A stretch of 64,000 bases of DNA from Terfezia claveryi (taxonomy: Eukaryota; Ascomycota; Pezizomycetes; Pezizales; Pezizaceae): contig WHUX01000005.1 of assembly GCA_015179025.1 (NCBI GenBank), forward strand, positions 620,001 through 684,000, written 5' to 3'. A program made the translations under genes and the position numbers. Below, in pieces: positions 1-11,723 of the stretch (position 1 is its first letter; the number at the start of each line of letters is the position of its first letter). The notes below the pieces were generated by a model. It was not told the origin of the DNA. It was given only the letters and a program-made list of their open reading frames with translations, and searched no databases.

Positions 1-1027
1 TTGGTTGCTGAGGTTGCGATTGTGTTGGGCCCGATAGTGATGACAGGGGTTGATGATTCAGGTTTAATAGTAACTCCGTTGTTGTTCTTCTTAGCCAATT
101 TCCTGGTGCGCCTCCTCGCTTCCCTTTTGCGCTGTACGCGGCGGCGGGATATCGCTTCGAGCCCCTTTCGGACGTAGAGTGGTGGAGTAGTCGGTTCCCC
201 GCGTTTATATCTCTCAACCCGAATCTCCTCCAACTCAAGTTCACTCACGCTGAGGTCGTCGTATTCGGGGATGTCTCGAGGGAAATCTTCCTCTTCCTCT
301 TCCTCATCTTCGGATTCATCATCATCCTCCTCAGAGCCGTCTGACGACTCTGATTCCGAGGAATCACTGTCCCGGACCGCGCCAGCAATGGAGTGAAGTT
401 TCTTATCCACTACTGCGGCAGTGGTTGTGGTGGTGCTAGTGGCTGGGTCAAGATCCATAGGTTCCACATCCTCCTCATTAGAATTCTGGTACTTTGCGAG
501 ATGTTCTGGGGAGAGGAAGCCCACTGGGGTTGAGCACGATGGGGAGCCGACGTTGTATCGTTTATGGCGGGGGAGGTGATAGGAGGAGTTGAGATCTAGG
601 AGGAGATCTAATAGCCGCCTATTTGGTAGGTTAGTAGAGTGAATTTGAGGGAGGGGAGGGGGAAGTGGGGGACGAACACGTTCTCCTCAGTAATCCGCTT
701 GACTTGCGCAGTAGCAATGATGTCTTTGCGGAAGAGGTCGTCGGATTGCTTCATGACAGCATCGAAGCGGAGTTTTAGTTTGCGGTATTTCCGTCTGTGG
801 GTAGTTTAGTTAGTTCAAGCGTATACTTTCACCCATATATCTCTCTCTCGTTGATTCTCGAGACAGAAGGGTGATGTGTATAAAAGTATATGTACGTACT
901 TGAACGACTTGTGACTATGATGCGCCCCCCCACCACTGCTGCTGGCATCGGCCTTCCCCCCACTGCCAAATACTGCACTGTGTCCGTATCCATGGTGTTG
1001 ATGTTGATGATGATGTTCTGTCGCCAT
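1..1027 (-). CDS. iec3: INO80 chromatin-remodelling complex subunit, Iec3-like (3' end outside window)
   Basis: Three exons are read on the minus strand: 1027-900, 794-678 and 619 to beyond base 1. Introns are GTACGT...CCACAG, and a less usual GTTCGT donor with a CTAAC branch site and AAATAG acceptor. Splicing gives a His/Gly-rich N-terminus and then a basic helical segment containing KSFKRKYRKLKLRFD, QVKRITEEN and RLLDLLLDLN. That order of a basic coiled segment followed by an LLDLLLDLN-type end is what I know from the fungal Iec3 subunit of INO80. After it come SPEHLAKYQ, a long Asp/Glu/Ser stretch (about 390-260) and a basic Arg/Lys tail typical of nuclear chromatin proteins. The ATG at 1027 is chosen because it heads the exon that splices in frame. 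The stop codon lies off the left edge. Family assignment is from memory of the motif. Confidence 0.7.
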
Positions 1028-1665
1028 CTCGATCCTCCTCTGACCCAAACGTCCCAGGCAGCTAGAACAGGAATAGGAGCAAGGTGCTGGTATGATGGCA
1101 ATAATGTAGCAGTTGTGTACCCAAGTCGTGCTTGACAATGGTGCCGTGAGGCTGCGTGTTGTGTATGTTGGTTGAATTCTATTCCGTCAGCTCCTCGGCC
1201 AGCTGCAGTGCTGCAAAGGTCGAAGGCTAAAGCGTGCCAAGAAGTCGTGATAGTGCGCGTCGATGTTCAATCAATCACAAAGAGCTCGAGCTGGAAGTTG
1301 TGATGGATCTGGTATATATATTCACGAGAGAGAGATGGATCGGATTGTGCTCTGCTGTGCTCCATGTTTAAACATTACAGCGCCCATTCAACATTCATAT
1401 GCTCAGTGTCTAAACATCTACTCCATAGCAACACAAAAAAGCAGATATGCCCAGTCCAAACCATACAAACAACTCCGAGAGGTACAATACAGGAAGAACG
1501 AAATACCCACCCAGCCCGAATATTCGCCAGTGAAACCTTCACCATATAAAGCGCAGAAATACAAATCAACGTTTTCCGGCGTGAAACTGAATGCCCACAT
1601 ATTTAGATGCAATGAATGTACCCCCCGTCTAAACGTCCCGCACCCTAAAACTGGAATGAATATCG
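1028..1665. other. Intergenic, upstream of the Iec3-like gene
   Basis: This stretch is the promoter side of the Iec3-like gene and the 3' side of the next minus-strand gene. I see no coding exon, RNA gene or mobile element in it. Confidence 0.5.
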
Positions 1666-2580
1666 CTATGGCCTCTCCATTGGCGGCAGCGCCGTAATAT
1701 GCATAGCCGGTAGCACCGTCCCCACTGCTGGAGGTGTACTCACCACCTCGCCTGCCCCATTACCACTACCACTACCACGGCCATTTTCACTCGCACGGGG
1801 TATATCAACAACATCATCATACCTAGGCAACCCACCTCCCACCGCCTCTTCCCCCCTCCCAGACCCGCTTGGCCTTGTAGTAGTCGCAGCTCTCTCAGGT
1901 ATTCGCGGCAGTGGATATCCTTCCTCCTCACTACCCCCCCCAGCACTTCCACCACGCCCTGGCGGGGCATAATACGGCGGCGGCGCCTCCCCCCTCTCAT
2001 TCAACCCCTCTTCTCTCCCCGGCCCCCCACTTAATCCCGCTGTCCCGCCCCACCTTCCCACCCCCATCCTCCACCCCCCCGCCTCCAAATCCCTCCTCAG
2101 CGCTATCTGCCCCCTCTGCACCGCTCTCTCATCTTTACTCTTCCTTCTCCTCTTCACCACCCACACCACCGCAAACACAGTCACCACCCCCACCGCCAGC
2201 AGCAAAAAATACAAGTTCAGCAGCCTATCTGAAGTTTCTTCTCGTATTTGTGGCTCGTAGCTTTCCGGGTCATACGATGGCGGGAGTACGCCCGTGGTGG
2301 GATCGGAGCCGATTATGACTGTGGTGGCTGTGATGGGGAGGAATGTGCGGGTTGGGGGAGCGCTGTAGGAGGACTGCCATGTTGAGGAGAGAATGGGGGT
2401 AGTACTTGGTTTGGAGGGGAGGTTGGAGAGGGTTGCTGTTAGGGGGACGAAGGTATGCTCCAGGGGTTGGGAAAGGGCGGGGATAGAGTCCTCGTCAACG
2501 TCCACCCTAGGCGACTGTGCGATCACTGTAGAGACAAGCAGTAGGAGTGATAAAGATATTGATATCAATGGTGACGGCAT
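1666..2580 (-). CDS. Single-pass membrane protein with signal peptide and cytosolic PPxY motifs
   Basis: One uninterrupted 304-residue frame. The ATG at 2580 is the first ATG and starts a clear signal peptide (MPSPLISISLSLLLLVSTVIA, cleavage expected near AQS). A Ser/Thr/Pro-rich extracellular part of about 100 residues follows. A membrane segment (LLNLYFLLLAVGVVTVFAVVWVV, about residues 120-142) is capped by the stop-transfer cluster KRRRK. The cytosolic tail is Gly/Arg-rich and carries APPPYYAPP and LPRYDDVVDIP. PPxY and LPxY motifs are known docking sites for WW domains of Rsp5/NEDD4-type ubiquitin ligases, so a role as a plasma-membrane or endosomal ubiquitin adaptor is possible, but this is inference. 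I do not recognise a named family. Confidence 0.75.
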   Translation of the reverse strand: MPSPLISISLSLLLLVSTVIAQSPRVDVDEDSIPALSQPLEHTFVPLTATLSNLPSKPSTTPILSSTWQSSYSAPPTRTFLPITATTVIIGSDPTTGVLPPSYDPESYEPQIREETSDRLLNLYFLLLAVGVVTVFAVVWVVKRRRKSKDERAVQRGQIALRRDLEAGGWRMGVGRWGGTAGLSGGPGREEGLNERGEAPPPYYAPPGRGGSAGGGSEEEGYPLPRIPERAATTTRPSGSGRGEEAVGGGLPRYDDVVDIPRASENGRGSGSGNGAGEVVSTPPAVGTVLPAMHITALPPMERP

Positions 2581-3887
2581 GATGGATATATACGTGGCGA
2601 TGGCAGACAGCCTAGCCCTCAAAGAACAGACGTCTCTATGGCCCTACTTTCATCTCGGGCTTTCCGAGAGAAAGAGTCTGCCCAGGGTTGAATGAAATCG
2701 TGCGGGGGGACGAGGAAGGTCAAGAAGGTTGTGCGGTGACCGAAGCCACCAAGCGTACGTATCTACTAATGAACCACCTTGACGGTCGTTTGATTTCCGT
2801 GCAAGAGAGGGGAAGTAATAGAGGCAGTGGATAGTCGTAATTGCTCCGTGTGTGGATTCGTAACGGAGGATTGGAGATGGTGGTTCGCTGGGCTGGTTCG
2901 TCTGGATGCATCAGACAACTCCTGGCAATAATCATATTGCCCAAATCGACGTTGGGATTGATTTTGGGAGAAAGTATCTGCTGTTGGTGGGTTATCACTC
3001 ATCCGACGGCCTTCGGAGCTTTGCGACTTCCCGAATGCATATAAGAAGTAGGTACATGTACATAGTACCGGTACTCTACCAGAGCGAATGGAGGAAAGTA
3101 CACAGTAGGATGGTAAGATGGATGTGGATGCCTGCATGGTCGAGATACGCATGCTGTAGCCTGTAACCGGCGGTGGGTACTGTCTTCCCACGATCGTGAC
3201 CTTGCTATATAAAAAGCAAGAGTTTTATATTATATGGACATGCCAATGAGTACAAGTGAGTTGTATCCGACTGGATTATTGTTGCTTTTTCTTGCTATAA
3301 TGACATGAGATCTGCGATACGAGACATCACTTCCCCATGGTCATTGGCCAGTTGGAGGTGTTTTTATTTATTGCAGGAGTCCGCTGCACGCTGCATGTTT
3401 GACATGGCCACAAGACAAAAGACACATGGACTTGTTGGATTGAGATATCTTTGTGAGTCAAGAGAATTAAATAAAATGAAATAAAATGAAATAAAATAAA
3501 ATAAAATATGATTTGGCGGATCACAGGGTAACAATATGTGGCCTGAAGAGCATGCATCGGTGCCATGCATGTTGCAGAATGAATGGCTTGTATGATGTAT
3601 ATCTCCGTACCGTATACATATATGTTCCGTATTATTTTTTTTGTTTGGAGTCCAGCTTCAACGGAGAAGTTGTACCGAGACAGTCCAGGTCATCCCCAGA
3701 AATTCCCATCCTTTTTCATATAGATTCTAATCTATAGATCTGTTTCTCCACAAACCCGCCAAGCTCCCGCCAAGACAAGGTTTCAGTACCCAACCTTCGC
3801 GCCGATCACTATCACCGTTGTCTGTTTGCGATATCAAAATCTCGAATTGCTTCTTAATATACCGCCACCCCAGCATTACTCCCCACA
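2581..3887. other. Divergent intergenic region between the membrane protein and TFB5
   Basis: This is the shared upstream region of a minus and a plus gene. It contains a short A-rich pentanucleotide repeat (3467-3508) and several TA-rich patches. No convincing coding exon is seen on either strand. Confidence 0.5.
3467..3508. repeat. AAAT(A/G)-type microsatellite
   Basis: Tandem repeats of ATAAA/ATGAA run for about 40 bp. It is simple low-complexity sequence in an intergenic region. Confidence 0.9.
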
Positions 3888-4421
3888 ATGCCGCGAGCTG
3901 TTAAAGGTATAGAATTACTCTCACCACCCTCAACCATCGTCACAATCTCGCTCTGGTCCGATAGCTAACACTCACTCCTCCTCAGGCGTCCTAGTCGAAT
4001 GGTCCGTCCTACCTCTAATTTGCAACCCCCACCCTCCAAACCATGGGCCCCACCAAAAACCCAACTAACCATCGCGGCACAGTGATCCCTCAATCAAAGC
4101 CATCATCCTCAAAATCGACGGCGACCACAACGACTTCATAATTGAAGTACCAACCCCCACCTACCTCATATTGCAAACCACCGGAGGCTAAAGCGGCTTG
4201 GATGTCTATTATAGGATCTAGATGACAACACCCTCCTTGTCAAGGAAACGAAGATACCGGAATTGAAGAGGAGGTTGGAAAGAGTATTATATCCTCCACC
4301 CCTGTCCCAGTGCGAGTGGGGTTGATAAGGATACTATTAGTGCTTTCCACTAACACCCTGCTTAATTCTACAGATGCTAGAAGACACACAGACTTTCCCT
4401 GAGGACGAAGATTCCGAGTAA
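3888..4421 (+). CDS. TFB5: TFIIH subunit Tfb5 (TTD-A/GTF2H5 homologue)
   Basis: Five small exons give 71 residues: 3888-3906, 3986-4001, 4083-4146, 4215-4283 and 4374-4421. Every junction keeps frame: GTATAG donor to CTCAG, GTCCGT to CACAG, GTACCA to TATAG, and GTATTA to CTACAG. The protein reads MPRAVKGVLVECDPSIKAI, then KIDGDHNDFIIEDLDDNTLL, then VKETKIPELKRRLERMLED and an acidic tail. KGVLVECDPSIK, the FIIEDLDD turn and the C-terminal helix are hallmarks of Tfb5, and yeast Tfb5 is about 72 residues. It is the smallest TFIIH subunit; it stabilises Tfb2 and is needed for nucleotide excision repair and transcription initiation. Introns make up over half of the gene. It is divergent from the upstream membrane-protein gene. 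Confidence 0.93.
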
Positions 4422-4540
4422 AACTCTCCACCAATCAACACCCACTCCTCCACTCACACATATATATACACACCAACCAAGCACCACTCCTATTCCCGCT
4501 ACCACCACAACCATCCATACCACACTCCCCTACACACAAC

Positions 4541-4693
4541 ATGGACCTCGGCTTCCTCTTCCTCACCATCTCCCCCTTCCGTGGTCTCCTCCTCGTAATA
4601 ATAGTTTCAATGGCCTCATCTCCACAAGTCCTGTCGTGGGCGGCTCTAGGGTTCTGTATGTTTGCCGTGCGGTTTGTCGGGTTTGGAGTATAA
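4541..4693 (+). CDS. Possible 50-residue hydrophobic membrane peptide
   Basis: An intron-less reading frame starts at ATG 4541, 119 bp after the TFB5 stop, and encodes 50 residues. There are two hydrophobic segments (LGFLFLTI...RGLLLVIIVSMA and VLSWAALGFCMFAVRFVGF) separated by a short polar turn (SSPQ). The context before the ATG (ACACAACATGG) is good for fungal initiation. It may be an independent small gene, a second cistron on the TFB5 transcript, or chance in a 3' UTR. I recognise no family. Confidence 0.35.
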   Translation: MDLGFLFLTISPFRGLLLVIIVSMASSPQVLSWAALGFCMFAVRFVGFGV

Positions 4694-5731
4694 TATTAGC
4701 CTTCTCGTGACGGGATATACCTACCGGTGATTTAGGAATATATGTATATATGTGAAGTATATAAAGATATTACATAGTATGAGACTTTGAATATGGACGA
4801 GTACCGAGTGCACTCTACATGCACCCTCCTGCAGCTAATATATGGATTATATCAGCTTGTTCACCTCGCATATGAAACAATGATCCTTGCACTAAGTACC
4901 TACTATATAATACTGTACATGATAAAGTTACCCTGAAGCCAATCTTCCCCATGATTAAACTAGAGACACACAGACACGACAGATTGAACTGCACACAGGG
5001 GAAAAAAAAAAAATAAAAAAGGCACACGAGTAAACTGACCAGACATTAGTGAAGTTTTACAACGGTTTTTTTTTTTCCAAAATCTCGCGATGCCCACGAA
5101 GTATTTCTATAATCCACAGCGAAACGGGGCCCAATCTGGATCAGCTAATCGTGCGTTTCAGGGTAACGACTTCCCATTATTGCTTCCATAACTTAGTTAC
5201 TATTCACCTCTCCCTACTCACATACAATATCCATCATCCCATATAACGAATCTAAGGAAAAAATTCAAGTTATTAGATACTAGTCACGTACGACCATTAA
5301 GATACCATTAACAAAAAAAAAGAAAAAAAGAAGACGCCCAATTCTGACTGACAGATATAACACAAAACAACAAACAACGAAACTAGACTACAACAACGAC
5401 CAACATCCATCAAAAAATCAAGCAAAATACAAAAAATTAAACATGTCATCAAACACTCTTCCCATCTCCATCTCATCTGACACAGCTCCTCCAAACAACA
5501 ACTGGGGAATAAAACGGACAACATAAAAACAGCCCTTATAAGAAGAAATACAAAACTGTACTCTAGGGTATCCACAACGGCTGACCCTTCATACACTCTG
5601 TGTCTTACAACTACCTCCACCTCACTCAGTAATCACCTACCAGCCATCTTATGTCTAATTTAATTACTAGACAAAACCAATTAGTATCCATCCCATCCCA
5701 TCCACTCACTCTCCTATCCGGAATCAACTTA
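4694..5731. other. Convergent intergenic region, A/T-rich
   Basis: This is the shared 3' flank of the TFB5 side and the PLD1 gene. It contains A-rich runs (about 5001-5019 and 5311-5330) and no supported gene. Confidence 0.5.
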
Positions 5732-8700
5732 CTAAATCTCAATCGGCGCCAACTGATCAATGCTATACAGCCAATTCCCCGCATCCTCCGCTTTAATCAA
5801 CCAATCATACGGCCACACCACCAGGTGCCCCTGTACCCTTTCTAGCATCATTACCGAGGTCTCCTTATCAAGCATATCATCACTCGCGTGAAACTCCCTC
5901 CGGCTACTTTTTGTATTCCTCCTCCTCCGTCTAACACTTGGCTGTAATCCCAACCCGCCTCCACTGGTATCAAGGTGCGAGGGGGCAACAGTGGTTTGGG
6001 TTGAGGAGGAAAACGGCCTTCCGTCGTTCCCGCGGGAGGCCGGGGGCGGGTATGGTCTGCGGCGGTGTTTGTTGTGCGTAATGTGTCAGAGCGGTATGGG
6101 TTATCGTTCCTGCGGGAGGCTGGGGACCAGGAATGGTCTGCGGCGGTGTTTGTCGTGCGTAACGTGTCAGAGCGGTACGGGGCGTCGTTCTCGCGGGAGG
6201 CTGGGGGCCGGCTATCATTCCCGCGAGATGCGGGGGGTAGGTGGGTGACGGAGAGGGACTCTTGGGAGTTTGGTGATCCCGGTTTTTCCACAAAAGAGAA
6301 GTGATCCCCACTCTTCTCCCTGCTATTGAGGCTACCCCAGCTGTTGGTGCTGTATTGACCGTTAGGCGCACCTCCACCTGTGTTGGGGGGAACTTCTCCA
6401 TCGGGTCCCTCTCCCGGATGCAGTTTCTCATTGAGAGTCTCTCCGATGGAGATGAACATTCCGTGGCCGCCTGAGTTGCTTGCACTGGTACCTGGTGGTC
6501 CAGTCTTTCCAGGGCCTTCTTGCTGCCTCCTCATCTTGCACTTATCCCAAGTCTGAGACTGGCTGAACCGCTCTTGGTACGCAGCGTACTCCTTGTATTC
6601 CTTCCAGGTCTTGACTTCATTATCCGGCATGCATCGGAATACGTCTCTGAAGATCTTAGTGTTATTCAATGCGCAAGCATGCCATACGTCGAGGTAGAAT
6701 GCATCATTGAGAGGATCAATAAACAAATCAGCTTCAATATGCGGAATAACCATATCTGGAAGAATACTCTCCCTTGTCGCGCTAGAAGTAGAAGGTCTAT
6801 GCAGTTGTGGTCCTCCGATATCAAAATCATTTGTCCTTGGAAGTGGTGGGAGCTGTGACGGCAGCGGTAACCCGAAATCTTGTGAGCTCTTCCTCCCAGA
6901 TCCTGGTTGTGGGGGAAGCCCATCATACCCGCTCGTCTCAGAGTTCGTATCTGTCGCCCTACTTGCCGATGAAGCAGTGGTAGTAGCTGTATCTGCCCTA
7001 GGTCTACCCCCCCGCCGGCCTTGAGAAGTACTTGGGGGCCCCGCAACTCCGTTGGAGTTTGACGTACTCGCTAGGCTCCTGGTCTCCCACGGAGGAAGAC
7101 TATTCCTCGTGAATCCGGCCGCCTTAGACTTTCCTTTCTTATCCCCATCGGCGATCCTCAGACCACGTAGAGAAAACTTGCCCTTATTCTCTTTACTCTT
7201 CTTCTTTTCCTCCTCCTTTGCATTCATTCTATCAGCTCCCTTGCCCTCTACATCTTCCTTGTGCTTAGGATTCTCGCTGATTCTTGCATCATTGCTGATT
7301 TTCTTGTGGGACTTGGTAAATGGGCTGTTCTCTTGCTCCCAATCCACATCATGATTGAAGCTTCGCAAACCCTCTGATCTTTGGACAGCCTCTGGCTTCG
7401 CTGAGGAGCTCGCAAACATGCTCGCCTTTGGAGTATGACTACCACTGGCTTCACCATCTGGGCCCGTCATATAATCATCTACCGACCCTTGGGCGCCGGG
7501 TACGCCGTGGTTTATCGAACCATCTACATGGCTTTCCACCTCTGCCGACCACTGATTCATCTCCCTCTCCCATGCTTCCACCTCTTGCCTCCGCTCTTCG
7601 GACATAATTTCATCCACATCAATTCCCAGATGCTCTCTCATCAATCTCAGTCTCAGGGAGTGGGGAAACTTCCCTACGCGGTATGGCCTTCCTGCCATAG
7701 TAGACATAATAGTGTCTGTGTCTCTCACAATTGCAGCCACTTCCGAATCCCTGTTACCAAGCATACTCCTCTCGTTGATGTTCGCAGATCCAATGATGGC
7801 AATCCTGTCGTCCACAACCATACATTTCGCGTGAATATATAATTGCTCGGTCACTAGGGCATCCTCCGGACCAATCTTTCCCCAGTTCCTCAATCCATAA
7901 AACTGTATGAAATCCTCAGGCTCGATGCCCTGTGCCTTGAGCTTCCCAAAAATTGAACTGTCTCCACGCGAAATACTCCTGTACTGGCACTGCATAATTA
8001 GTCTGATACTAGTCCCGTCTTGACTATCCACGGAATTCTGGAACCCCGGCATCAGTGGAATAAGAATTATGGCCCTCCAATCCTCGTCGTTTTTATGCGC
8101 TCTGATGATCCTCTCGACCAGTGCATCTCCGATAGAATTCTCAATCTTCGTCCCCTCCCATTCACAGGACGTGATAAAGAACTGGTTCTCGATGTAGACA
8201 AAGTGGTCACTAGTCTCAATCGCCTTCAAATAGGCATTCATAATACTATGTTCCACAACACAAGGTGTTCCCATCGACCATGCACACGAAGACCGCAAAA
8301 TTTGTATTTCGCATGTCCCCTCAATTCCCAACGACTGTAGTTCTTCTTCCGTAAAATCGGGAGGTGGCAATAGCACTGGAGTTGGCCTTGAAGGTTTCCT
8401 CTGTCGCAAAAGATAATTCCACCTTTGCACGAAATGCCTGGTCAGATCCCTTGCAGGCTGTCCAACCAGCTGCATTGAAATATCGTGCCACCCCATCCTA
8501 GGTACCTTTGACCGGTCGTACATCTCTTCGTATGGTTTATCCAAATCATAGAAGTCCTGCACCCTTGGATTGGAGTAGTCCTTTCCGGGCCACAGCTGAA
8601 AGTTATCTGGATCCCCTTTACTGTCGTCGAAGCCGGTGGGTCGATCATCTCGGAGACTATGTTGTGGGGTATCCCAGCGCCCGAAACATAAATCGATACC

Positions 8701-11700
8701 CCCCACGAAAGCAACAACGTGATCAACAACCAGAATCTTCTCGTGATGTGCCCAGAAGAATGTATTTTGGCGGATCTGATTTGGTGATCTTTGGACAAAG
8801 ACATTGGGGTGGAGATCTAGCAGAGAGTATTTCGTATAGGATGAGTCGATCGGTATTGCTGCGCCAATATTCCTGTAAACAATGACGAATATCTTGACTC
8901 CCTCCTGAGCCTTCTTCTGCAGGAGCCTATCCAGTCTCCACTTTTGAGATACAGCAGCGGGACGTCGAAGGTACTAGAAAGTTCTATTAGTTGCGCTCCT
9001 TCACAACCAAGAATGTGTACACTTACCAGCTCGGGACTCAACCACCAATCATGAATGTAGATAACATCCTTAGCCATGCTTATTGCTCGACTAACATTCC
9101 ACATATAATCTCTTCCATCCACCAGCCACTGAGCGAAGACATTCTTTCGCACCGGTGCAAAGGATCCTAGCCTATTATGCTTCGCCCAAACGGTTTTCTC
9201 CTTCATGTAGGTGATGCTTTCATAAAATTGCTGTAACTGCCGCTCATGCTTCGCTAGCAATTTTATAGTCCTCTCTGTATTCTTGATCGTAAGAGAATGG
9301 TGTTGGGCATGTGGTGCGTTGCTCCCGGTACTGGCCGAAGGATCTATCGACTTCTTGCTCAAGAATTTTTTTGCATCAACCTCGAAGTTGTGGTCGACAA
9401 GGAAGACATCGTAAATGTTCATTTCCTCTGGAGAGTCAACACAGACAATGTACGAATGCCTGACAAGGAACCATTTAGGGCGATGCCTTTGCGCTACGGC
9501 AGCGGGAGTCCATCCCTTCCTAAAATCACTACCTTTAGCAGACCTAATAATAAGGTAGCCTTCCTTGCCGTGGTAGGAATTTTCTGCGGCAAGTCGGACA
9601 CCCAAAGCGGACAGCTCCAAGAATTTGCAGAGCCGGTTAGAGTCAGGACGGAAAATCATAATACGAATAAGCCCCTGAAGATATTCCTCAAGTTTCTGCC
9701 GTTGGCGAATGGCAAATGTATCTCTCCTAGAGGTCAACGGCGCAAGTGCGCTACCCCCACCACCAATTGCACCAGCAAGCGTACCGATACCTGCAGCCGC
9801 AATCCCCGCAGCGATACCTGGCATCCCTTCCGCGGCGTCCATTGTCGGGGTCCCGGGAGTCTGTGGTTTCCTTCCCCCAAAAAATGGAACTCTGGAAGTC
9901 TTGGGGGTGGGTGGCATAGGAGCCGCAGCACTTAATCCAACGAGTTGCTGCTGTGCCTCTTCTGAATCATTGGGGTTAGATGTAGATGGCGTAAAGAATC
10001 CACCACCACCCGGAGTATCTGGGCTCTTAACATCCTCCGCAGCACTTTGTTCCTCATCATCGTCGTCAGACCCTAATCCTCTCACGCCTCTCAGATACGG
10101 GATTGTCGTCCTAGGAAACTTCGGCAGCTTGTGTTCCCCCCTCCCACTGAAGGTCGTGTTGCTGATATCCGCCAACTTATACCTTGAGTGCAGGTTGACG
10201 AAATCTCTGAATTCTCGGTGAATCGTCCAAGTCATCCTGGTCAATCCTGACCCATACTCTAGCTCGATTCGGAAGATGGCATGATATCTCGAAGCCCCTT
10301 TACCAGGTGGTCGTGAGTCGACAATCCTAACCTTCAGTTGCTCCAGCAATACGGGAATACGCTTGTTTCCATGCTCGTCTCTTTGAAACATACTTGCAAG
10401 CATTGCAACTGCCGGCGTTCCCGCAGTCAATTCTGCTACAAGTTCCGCAGATTTTTCTCTATCTACTTTTGATTCCTCCTTCTTGCTCCTTCCCATAGCT
10501 TTCAAGCTATCCTTTAGTTTCTGCCACTTGAGGTATGCATTAGACCCTTCCCCTGTAGCCTGTGGATCCCCACCCTCAGCATGGTACCGGAAATAATCAA
10601 GACCAGGGAAACGCCTAGGTAGTGTCCCTCCAATTTTTGCATGTGAGCTAGATGGTCTCCGTCTCTCGAGGCCTTCTTCGGGAATATCTGTCATAGTAGA
10701 CCGTCGCCTTACTCCAGACTTTGGTGTTGTTGGTGCAGTCCTTGTCTCACGCTCCTGGCCTGGACTGAACGATCTCCTCCCACCCACCCTTTCGTCCTCG
10801 CTTTCGTAACCAGCTGTTCCTACTTGGGGTGTCCGCATAGAGTCATCCAATGTATCCACCGTCCAGCCTGATGGGTTTCTTCCGTGCGCAGCAGTATGTC
10901 CCAGAGCCTTAAGTTTCGAAAAGAACCCTCGTCTGCCAATTGTAGGAGTCTCTGTTTCCTCACCTGTATCATAGTCCAACGACTCTCCGTAATTTCCAGC
11001 ACCTATGATAGATGAATGTCTGTTCCCAAAGTTTCCAGAGTGTCTAGCAGACGCAGCTGGCTCAGAGCTGGTATATATTTCTCCATCACTTCCTTCTCCT
11101 ACAAAGGTCGAGCTCAGCAACGAAGGAGGTTGGAGTGGTCCTAGGTGCGTAAGCTGTGGCCTGTGGATGATAGGCTCCCCGCTACCCAAGGTCAAATTGG
11201 GTCCTTCCTTAAACTGAATGTGCATGTGTGAATTCTCCGAGCCCATTGTCGTATTGCTGCTTATTTCCGCCTTGCCATCAGCATCCGGCCCTTCCACTAC
11301 ATTCCCATCGTGCAGTTGAGGTAGCTCCTCCGGGCCCCTCAACCTCAAGCTACTCCCACTTTTTCTTTTACTTAATTCCACCGGAGCAAATTGCGGAGAG
11401 TACGCAACGTACTGCTGCTGGTCCTGGGGCCTCAAGGTATATGAGGACTGCGATGCCGTGCTGAGGGGCGGTGGGCTTGAATAGGTCCTAATTGCTTTTG
11501 GATCCAAAAGCTTATTACCATCTGGTGGCTCCATAGAGGTCATGGTTTCGTCCTCTTCCTCCCCTGCCTCTGGATCAATGTCATCTTCCGAATCAACATG
11601 TGCATATTTGCTAACCCGGCGGTTGTCCTTGATCGATTCCTTGTGCCCAACTTGGATTCCCCCTATCTTCTTTCTTGGTGCTGTCGCAATATCGTCTGGA

Positions 11701-11723
11701 AGATAGGAGAGCAAGCCCGCCAT
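5732..11723 (-). CDS. SPO14: Phospholipase D1, PX-PH type (Spo14/PLD1), with a probable frameshift near the 3' end
   Basis: Exon 1 (11723-9027, 899 codons) joins exon 2 (from 8973) across a GTAAGT...CTAG intron, restoring SPELYLRRPAAVSQKWRLD. A disordered N-terminus is followed by a PX domain (about 470-640, interrupted by a Pro/Gly/Ser-rich loop), a PH domain (about 700-830) and two catalytic HKD motifs: HHEKILVVD near residue 976 and IHAKCMVVDD near 1280. The family C-terminal block HIEADLFIDPLNDAFYLD is also present. It hydrolyses phosphatidylcholine to phosphatidic acid and choline at membranes. About 65 codons before a premature stop at 5851, a repeated segment has lost one base (in the G run 6042-6046). 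The frame one step over then gives the expected PLD1 end, GHLVVWPYDWL...NWLYSIDQLAPIEI, stopping at 5732. With that base restored the protein would be about 1979 residues. Confidence 0.92.

Noticed and set aside
5940..5962. A 23-nt GT...AG interval that might act as an intron joining the two PLD1 frames
   Set aside because: It is far too short for a spliceosomal intron, and the repeat alignment explains the frame change by one missing base.
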